A stretch of 12,016 nucleotides of DNA from Desulfurococcales archaeon (GTDB lineage: Archaea > Thermoproteota > Thermoprotei_A > Sulfolobales > WANQ01): the NCBI GenBank assembly GCA_027043985.1, contig JALUDQ010000143.1, forward strand, positions 1-12,016, given 5' to 3'. Each line of letters starts with the position of its first letter. Position 1 is the first letter of the stretch. The position numbers and the translations under genes are program-made. The notes under the pieces are model-generated. The model did no database searches, was not told the origin of the DNA, and worked only from the letters and a program-made list of their open reading frames with translations. Shown piece after piece: positions 7,206 to 12,016 of the stretch.

Positions 7206-7234
7206 CTAACTCTAAGACCTATTTATACGAGGAC

Positions 7235-7251
7235 TATTATTGTAAATAATA
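7235..7251 (-). other. AT-only inverted repeat downstream of small helical gene
   Basis: TATTATT and AATAATA are separated by three bases, a 7-base inverted repeat starting 12 bases after the stop at 7264. It contains no G or C in the stem and is not followed by oligo-T, so a hairpin would be weak, especially at high temperature. A protein-binding site is as likely as a terminator. Confidence 0.2.
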
Positions 7252-7263
7252 ACTTGCTTATAT

Positions 7264-7536
7264 CTAGTTCTCGAGTGAAAGTTCATTTGCGTCTACGCGA
7301 ATACTCGAATATCTTGAGAATATTAGGGTTATTACTTCTTCTGATCCACCAAAAAACTCTTTTACAACCTCTAGTAATTCCTCCATACTATCTTCATCAA
7401 TATTCCTGTTACGTATATGTTTCTCCAACATAACCCACGTCATCTGACCATAATATTCGATAACAGTTTCCCTAACAATGTCGATAAATCCTCCTTCATC
7501 CTCCATTGCACGGCTTCGATTTGCCGAGATCTTCAT
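7264..7536 (-). CDS. Small helical protein of unknown function (NitrOD5-like?)
   Basis: The 90-residue soluble protein is predicted to be alpha-helical, acidic in the middle, with an 'IVRETVIEYYGQMTWVMLE' helix (about residues 19-37) followed by a D/E-rich turn and VVKEFFGGSEE (about 57-67). This layout (helix, YG, LE-helix, short loop, helix ending FFG-G-S/A-E) is like the small archaeal NitrOD5 output domain as I remember it; that is a guess from pattern, not a search. The ATG at 7536 is preceded by an excellent AGAGGTG at 7550-7544 with a 7-base spacer, which supports a real gene. It is divergent from the KaiC-like gene and lies 113 bases upstream of the hydrolase gene. Confidence 0.7.
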   Translation of the reverse strand: MKISANRSRAMEDEGGFIDIVRETVIEYYGQMTWVMLEKHIRNRNIDEDSMEELLEVVKEFFGGSEEVITLIFSRYSSIRVDANELSLEN

Positions 7537-7577
7537 ATCAGCACACCTCTTATCTGATAGTTACTGGTAGCAGTATC

Positions 7578-7590
7578 GTTATTTTATAAT
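7578..7590 (-). promoter_or_regulatory. Candidate TATA box for the small helical gene
   Basis: ATTATAAAATAAC on the - strand lies about 42-54 bases before the ATG at 7536. A start near 7560 would leave a leader of about 22 bases with the AGAGGTG site. A second TATA-like box, CTTATATAAC (7605-7596), lies just upstream. Confidence 0.4.
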
Positions 7591-7662
7591 GAGATGTTAT
7601 ATAAGTATAATCCACAAGAACTATGAGCGAAAAATAATATACAGTTTTTTCTGGTGTAAAAG

Positions 7663-7673
7663 TTTTCTATAAG
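7663..7673 (+). promoter_or_regulatory. Candidate TATA box for the KaiC-like gene
   Basis: TTTTCTATAAG lies about 35-45 bases before the ATG at 7708, giving a predicted start near 7695 and a very short leader that still includes the GGGGT site. AAAAATAATATAC (7630-7642) is an alternative. Confidence 0.3.
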
Positions 7674-7697
7674 TGGCGGAATAGTGTAGTTTCAAGT

Positions 7698-7702
7698 GGG
7701 GT
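7698..7702 (+). promoter_or_regulatory. Shine-Dalgarno that decides the KaiC-like start
   Basis: GGGGT lies five bases before the ATG at 7708 and directly after the alternative in-frame GTG (7696-7698). Use of that GTG would have no ribosome-binding site nearby, so the ATG is preferred. Confidence 0.5.
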
Positions 7703-7707
7703 TAGAA

Positions 7708-9102
7708 ATGCAGGCAAGGTACTATACGGAAAGATGTCCAACAGGAGTACCTGGATTTGACGAGATTACCCAGGGGGGATTCATACGAGGATCACTAGTA
7801 TTATTAGCTGGTGCTCCAGGCACTGGTAAGTCTGCTTTTGCTGCTAGGTTTCTCTACGAGGGTGCTATGAGGTGGGGAGAGCCGGGAGTCTATGTTAGTT
7901 TTGCTGAAACAAAGAACAAGTTCTATGCATTTATGCGTAACTTTAACATGGATTTCGAAGAATTAGAGAAGAAGGGCCTATTTAAGTTTCTACAGTTACC
8001 GACGACTATTAGCCGTGAAGCTATATCGTCTTTTATGGAAATATTGTTTAATACCATTATCTCTATGAATGCAAAGAGGCTCGTAATAGACTCTATAACA
8101 CCTATAGCACAAGTATTGGGGCCTATTGAGACACGTGCAACCCTACATAATGCACTCTACAATCTAGCCAACCTATACAATGTTACAATAATAATGATAC
8201 AGGACATACCCATAGGGTCTAATAGGATAGGCTACGGTGTTGAGGAATTCATAGTTGACGCTGTAATAGTATTAAACCTAGACTACAAGAAGCCCGGAGC
8301 ATATAGGCGCTATATGAATATCTTAAAGTTTAGAGGAACATGGATATCAGATATAGCCATAGAGTATAGCATTGTATCCGGTATAGGATTCATACTGCAT
8401 CCACCAGTAACTTTTAAGAACATCTACGTTAACCAGTCAAGGAGACTTAAAACTCATATCAAAGGATTAGATGAACTCTTAAGAGGAGGACTAGTAAAGG
8501 GTTCATCAACACTAGTTGAGGGAGTAAGCGGTAGCGGTAAAACACTATTAACACTAACGATTGCTGCCGAAAACGTATTACATGGTGGAAATGTATTCTA
8601 TTTATCATTTGATGAACCTTCAAGCCAGTTGAAGGAGACTTTAAAACTAATGGGTTATAACGTAGAAGAGCTTGAAAGAAAAGGACTAAAAATAATATGT
8701 ATGGATCCCTACGATGTATCACCCGGAAAACTTAGATGGTGGATCCTACAAAACCTAGTCCTCAAAGATACAAGACTTGTTAGCCTTGTCATTGTTGACG
8801 GCTTATCAGCACTCCAAAGAATATTTGATGAAAAAGAATTCACTAGAACAATTGAGGAATTAGTAATGAATCTTAAAAATGAAGGTATTTCAACTATTTT
8901 GAATTTATCTTTAAGACACGGAAGAGAAAGATCCAGCCTCGAAACTTTAGTGGACAACGTGATACTAATAGACCTCCATTTTGAAGGCACCAAGCTTGAA
9001 CGTAGAGTAATGTTGTTAAAGTCTAGGATGAATATCGTTAAAGGTGAATGGCATAGACTCGTTCTCGACCAAAGAGGTAGACCCGTAATAGAACCCTTAT
9101 AA
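7708..9102 (+). CDS. KaiC-like double-domain RecA-fold ATPase
   Basis: This 464-residue cytoplasmic ATPase has two tandem KaiC domains. Domain 1 opens with the signature PTGVPGFDEITQGG (residues 11-24) and has Walker A GAPGTGKS (35-42) and Walker B RLVID (D128). Domain 2 begins near residue 247 with a KGLDELLRGG signature and has Walker A GVSGSGKT (272-279) and Walker B LVIVD (D364). The acidic pair after the beta-strand is E67-T68 in domain 1 and D302-E303 in domain 2, so the usual Glu-Glu is not kept. The region matching the cyanobacterial KaiC phosphosites reads E412-T413 in domain 2. Archaeal KaiC-like proteins act as ATP-dependent signalling or regulatory proteins, some of them linked to archaellum and surface-structure control; no clock function is implied. 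Its last six bases overlap the convergent kinase gene, which suggests coordinated regulation. Confidence 0.9.
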   Translation: MQARYYTERCPTGVPGFDEITQGGFIRGSLVLLAGAPGTGKSAFAARFLYEGAMRWGEPGVYVSFAETKNKFYAFMRNFNMDFEELEKKGLFKFLQLPTTISREAISSFMEILFNTIISMNAKRLVIDSITPIAQVLGPIETRATLHNALYNLANLYNVTIIMIQDIPIGSNRIGYGVEEFIVDAVIVLNLDYKKPGAYRRYMNILKFRGTWISDIAIEYSIVSGIGFILHPPVTFKNIYVNQSRRLKTHIKGLDELLRGGLVKGSSTLVEGVSGSGKTLLTLTIAAENVLHGGNVFYLSFDEPSSQLKETLKLMGYNVEELERKGLKIICMDPYDVSPGKLRWWILQNLVLKDTRLVSLVIVDGLSALQRIFDEKEFTRTIEELVMNLKNEGISTILNLSLRHGRERSSLETLVDNVILIDLHFEGTKLERRVMLLKSRMNIVKGEWHRLVLDQRGRPVIEPL

Positions 9103-10662
9103 CTGGTTCACAAGACTTTTAGCAAATGATCTTAAAACATTATTCAATTGCATTAGGTTATGTACTGGTACTACATACATGAATGGTAACTGATACTTCA
9201 TTTTACTTGCTTCGACGATAATCTTATTGTTTCTTACTGTATTAGTGTATTCATTTAGAAACAATTGTATTAAACTAATATAATAGTTAGGGACTCGCGT
9301 ATGTCCTATGCCGTGGAAATATATGAACATTGCTATATCCCATGCTTTTTCTTCCACGCTATTAGTTTCTCTAACTTGCTCTAAGTCTACTGGAACAATC
9401 ATTGTTTTTTTTTTTTTTTTTGTTAGGATGTAGTTATCTGGTTTTGTATCACCCATTACTATATTGTTAACATGTAGTTTTCCTAGAAGTCTTCCAGTTA
9501 ATTTATAGGCTGTTTCAGTAGTCTTATCCATGTTTTTGGATAGGTCTACTAGGGTTTTTCCCTCGATATATTCAAATACTGTTACGGCTGATATGGGGTC
9601 TACGACTATTATTCTTCGATGTGGAAACCCTTTTGATGAGAGGAGAATTGATGCATGGTATTCATTGTATTGTCTTTCCCATGAGTTTACTATGAACTTC
9701 TTAGACAGTATTGATGCTATAGATGCTAGTACCCATTTTATACTACTAGGCGAAGTATACTGCTTCACTACTAGTCTCTTTTCTCCTGCCCTATATATTT
9801 CGGTTGCGTGAACTATACTTGTCCTTCCCTCCTTCTCTAGTGCACCGTATTTTTTCTCCAATAGCACACGCCAGTCTCCTAAGCCTAGGATTCCTTCTCT
9901 CATCTTAATCAATAAGTGGGGTTTTACGAATTCAACTGGGAATCTCGTGTATTGATTATGTGTAGAACGTTCATCCATTAGGAAGCTTGTTATAGACATT
10001 GCAATAGGGGATATCTTCTCCTTTATCCTTGGAATATACTTCTTATAGCTGGGCTCTGATAGAACTTTATCAGTCAATTTTACATGGTGATCGTCTATTG
10101 GTTTCAGCCTACCTCCTACTATTATAGACTGTATTATTTCACGGTAGGTTTCTCTTAGAACATTCTTAAATTTATTAAAACCAACGTATTCTAATATTCT
10201 TGTTGTCAACGTCCCGAGTGAACCGTATAGTCTTATTCTAATAGATAATGCTTTTAATGGAAAGTACTCTATGGGGATGACGGCATAAGATAGGATTTTA
10301 CCATAGCTTGCGAGTACGCTTACCTCTTCATCAATAATTCTTTTTCTCGTATCAATAACTGTTTTTGTTAGTATGTTGTTTTTATCGTATACTATGTTTA
10401 GCGGGAAGAGTAGATATGATGTTATGTAGTCGCCAACTATATCATAATACGCATCACCTATTAGCAATGTTCTCGAAACAATTGCGACTGGTATACGTGT
10501 ATTGTCTACTTCTATTATTGTCTTCTTTAACATGCTTGGGCCTTCGCTAATAACTAGGGCTCCAAAAACTCTTCCCTCTACGGATATTAGTGCTAGAGCA
10601 GTAATGTTTTCCCTTAAAACATCCTTGAAGTACTCTAGTATTTTCTGTCGCATAGATACCAC
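9097..10662 (-). CDS. Atypical protein kinase-like protein with long unknown N-terminal region
   Basis: The C-terminal half (about residues 275-521) is a kinase-fold domain: a short glycine loop (EGRTSIV, near 278), the ATP-anchoring lysine in LVVKQY (K300), a helix-C glutamate (E329 or E334), a catalytic loop MGDTKPDN (D405, N410; Met in place of the usual His) and a DLE metal-binding motif (D426) instead of DFG. This pattern is seen in Kdo/WaaP-, APH- and Bud32-type kinases, so the substrate may be protein, sugar or lipid. The first 270 residues have no family I recognise and no membrane segment. Between the two catalytic motifs five lysines (415-419) are encoded inside a run of 17 A. The gene is the last of three on the - strand; the GTG start (10662) or the nearby ATG (10653) lies 21-30 bases after the preceding stop. 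Confidence 0.78.
   Translation of the reverse strand: MVSMRQKILEYFKDVLRENITALALISVEGRVFGALVISEGPSMLKKTIIEVDNTRIPVAIVSRTLLIGDAYYDIVGDYITSYLLFPLNIVYDKNNILTKTVIDTRKRIIDEEVSVLASYGKILSYAVIPIEYFPLKALSIRIRLYGSLGTLTTRILEYVGFNKFKNVLRETYREIIQSIIVGGRLKPIDDHHVKLTDKVLSEPSYKKYIPRIKEKISPIAMSITSFLMDERSTHNQYTRFPVEFVKPHLLIKMREGILGLGDWRVLLEKKYGALEKEGRTSIVHATEIYRAGEKRLVVKQYTSPSSIKWVLASIASILSKKFIVNSWERQYNEYHASILLSSKGFPHRRIIVVDPISAVTVFEYIEGKTLVDLSKNMDKTTETAYKLTGRLLGKLHVNNIVMGDTKPDNYILTKKKKKTMIVPVDLEQVRETNSVEEKAWDIAMFIYFHGIGHTRVPNYYISLIQLFLNEYTNTVRNNKIIVEASKMKYQLPFMYVVPVHNLMQLNNVLRSFAKSLVNQL
9405..9421 (+). repeat. 17-base T homopolymer (A17 in kinase coding strand)
   Basis: An uninterrupted run of 17 T on the + strand lies inside the convergent kinase gene, where it reads as A17 and encodes five lysines. 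It is by far the longest homopolymer in the window. On the + strand it lies about 300 bases after the KaiC-like stop and would be a strong archaeal oligo-T terminator for read-through from that gene. Confidence 0.95.
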
Positions 10663-10683
10663 ACTATTATGGTCTCTATGCTT

Positions 10684-11520
10684 TTAGCCTACACGGTTTA
10701 AGTCTATTCTTATGCCGCTCCCAAACCCTTTTACCGCTATGTGAAATCTCTCTCTAGACTCATAGTATTCTGAGTCTATGTAATAGTACTCGTATAGTCT
10801 CGAACCATTAATGTTTACTTCTTCTACTCCACCTATGTTCTCTCTAACAACTCTTATCTTAGTATAATTGCTTATATTGATTCTTGAATAGGATATCGAA
10901 GTATATGATTCTAGTTCAAATGATATTTCACCAGTATAGTTTAGTCTAGAGTAATCCATATAGGATTCCATTAATGATTCTTCTAGTCTTACTACAATAG
11001 CATTTATTAGGCTATTATTTGCTATGAATTCCACTATGCTTCCAGTAAACCTTGCCTCAATATAATTACATCTCGTGTTATTTAATGATACTAGAATGTA
11101 TGAAAGCTTACTATCTAGTCCCAAGTAATCTATTTTCTCGGGTAACAGTATCTCAACAAAGTATCCTATTACGATCATCGTCTTCACGCCATCTTCATCG
11201 TAGAGCATGTATTCAGAGGGTATGTTTGCTAACGCCGTTAATTTTACCTCTATTCCACTATTATTGTTGCTATATGATGTTATTTTTACAATAGAGCTTC
11301 TAAACTTGAATGCTATACGTGTAGTATTTAGTGAAAACTTTGTTGTTGCATTGGATTTCACGAGTATGTTTTCAAGTATTGTATTGTATATTGTTTTTAC
11401 TAGGCTCTTGAATCCGGTCTCTCCTCGGGGGTTGTAGGCTTGCATAACTATTAATGGGTATATGAGACCTATTACCAGTATTACTGCTAGTATCGACCCT
11501 ATGAGTAGTTGTTTTCTCAA
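10684..11520 (-). CDS. Membrane-anchored extracytoplasmic protein of unknown function
   Basis: I do not recognise this 278-residue protein. It has an N-terminal hydrophobic segment (about residues 5-26, after MRKQ), either a signal peptide or an inner anchor, followed by a beta-rich extracytoplasmic part with many Asn/Ser/Tyr residues and several N-x-S/T sequons. It has no second membrane helix. The start is a TTG at 11520: GGTG at 11530-11527, inside the end of the upstream gene, sits six bases before it, and two stop codons (TAA TAA) lie between. The first internal ATG would delete the hydrophobic segment and is unlikely. It is translationally coupled to the membrane protein upstream and followed by the kinase gene after 21 bases, so the three probably share one transcript. 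Confidence 0.72.
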   Translation of the reverse strand: MRKQLLIGSILAVILVIGLIYPLIVMQAYNPRGETGFKSLVKTIYNTILENILVKSNATTKFSLNTTRIAFKFRSSIVKITSYSNNNSGIEVKLTALANIPSEYMLYDEDGVKTMIVIGYFVEILLPEKIDYLGLDSKLSYILVSLNNTRCNYIEARFTGSIVEFIANNSLINAIVVRLEESLMESYMDYSRLNYTGEISFELESYTSISYSRINISNYTKIRVVRENIGGVEEVNINGSRLYEYYYIDSEYYESRERFHIAVKGFGSGIRIDLNRVG

Positions 11521-11523
11521 TTA

Positions 11524-12016
11524 TTACACCATAAGTATTCCTAAGATTATTAAACCCAATACTATTATCGTTATGAGGAAAGAAGCAATAACACTACCTA
11601 GTTTTACCGCATAGGCTTTCACGTAGGCATTAACTATAATACAAGACTTTAACACTAATGATACTATAGACGCTATAATCAATGTTATAGCTGAAGATAC
11701 TACATCTAAGGGCAATGCTGCTAGACCAGCAACAATGATTACCGAATCAGCTATCCAAGAATAGCTCACAAGAATTATGTCATCTATTATACCATGTTTA
11801 ACACCTTGTAAACGCATACTTGAATTGAAGAGGAGAGTAAAGGCAAGCATTATTAATAGATCCGCTATTACTCCTAGTGAAACTCCCCAAACGTTAACAT
11901 ATCCCGCATAGTATGTTAGGAAGGAGTATTGGGGGAACATTGTTACGAGCATTTTAAGTGTTTTAAACATTATTATTCCGGATACAACCTGGTATTTCGC
12001 TATACTAAACAATATT
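11524..12016 (-). CDS. Polytopic membrane protein of unknown function (possibly partial)
   Basis: The frame is open to the window edge; a TTG at 12012 could be a start, or the gene continues outside. Another candidate is an ATG at residue 15 from the TTG. The visible part, about 162 residues, has at least four hydrophobic helices (about 43-62, 78-100, 103-127 and 139-161) with short charged loops such as RLQGVKHGIID and NAYVKAYAVK. It ends directly after the last helix. No family motif is visible. The stop is three bases before the TTG of the extracytoplasmic protein gene, so the two are coupled, and a membrane complex of both is a reasonable inference. Confidence 0.65.
   Translation of the reverse strand, partial: ILFSIAKYQVVSGIIMFKTLKMLVTMFPQYSFLTYYAGYVNVWGVSLGVIADLLIMLAFTLLFNSSMRLQGVKHGIIDDIILVSYSWIADSVIIVAGLAALPLDVVSSAITLIIASIVSLVLKSCIIVNAYVKAYAVKLGSVIASFLITIIVLGLIILGILMV

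Noticed and set aside
7131..7433. Open frame of 100 codons on the + strand across the gap before the hydrolase
   Set aside because: Overlaps the start of the hydrolase and most of the small helical gene on the other strand, both with good Shine-Dalgarno sites; no such site of its own.
9405..9421. Homopolymer as evidence that the kinase gene is a pseudogene
   Set aside because: The frame is open on both sides and the kinase motifs before and after the run are in one frame, so the gene is intact as given.
1..12016. CRISPR arrays, tRNA genes, insertion sequences
   Set aside because: No regularly spaced repeats, no cloverleaf-like segments with conserved T-loop, and no transposase-like protein or terminal inverted repeats were seen on either strand.

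Overview
The window is AT-rich archaeal DNA, most likely from a hyperthermophilic Thermoproteota (crenarchaeal) species. A Desulfurococcales organism such as a Staphylothermus-like one is an impression from base and codon style, not a proven assignment. Pointers to Archaea are class III (type IV pilin-like) signal peptides, a double-domain KaiC-like ATPase, secreted proteins rich in N-x-S/T sequons, frequent GTG/TTG starts with GGTG-type Shine-Dalgarno sites, TATA boxes a short distance upstream of genes, and oligo-T tracts in place of hairpin terminators. No tRNA, rRNA, CRISPR array, transposase or other mobile element was seen, and no gene-free stretch is longer than 300 bases.

Left part (1-3213, + strand): a surface-filament module. 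The C-terminal end of a membrane protein is translationally coupled (ATGA overlap) to a 164-residue type IV pilin-like protein. A 783-residue protein follows; it starts with the same kind of pilin module and continues into a DUF2341-like domain and a large Trp/Tyr-rich extracellular region. It looks like a pilin-anchored adhesin or filament-tip protein.

Middle part (3243-7536, - strand, transcribed right to left): a small helical protein, an MBL-fold metallo-hydrolase translationally coupled to a second small helical protein, a secreted two-domain beta-rich protein, and a membrane-anchored protein with Ig-like domains. The last gene converges on the adhesin. The pilin, adhesin, secreted protein and anchored protein together form a cell-surface island of about 5.5 kb.

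Right part (7696-12016): a KaiC-like double ATPase on the + strand overlaps tail-to-tail by 6 bases with an atypical kinase on the - strand. The kinase is the last gene of a tight run that also encodes a polytopic membrane protein and a membrane-anchored extracytoplasmic protein, so a membrane-linked signalling unit is possible. The kinase gene carries a 17-base A homopolymer between its catalytic-loop and metal-binding motifs; a length change of one base in either direction would truncate the protein.

The most interesting points are the pilin-DUF2341 fusion with its internal composition mosaic, the A17 tract in the kinase (which on the opposite strand may act as a terminator for the KaiC-like gene), and two small proteins flanking the hydrolase that share a short helical motif.
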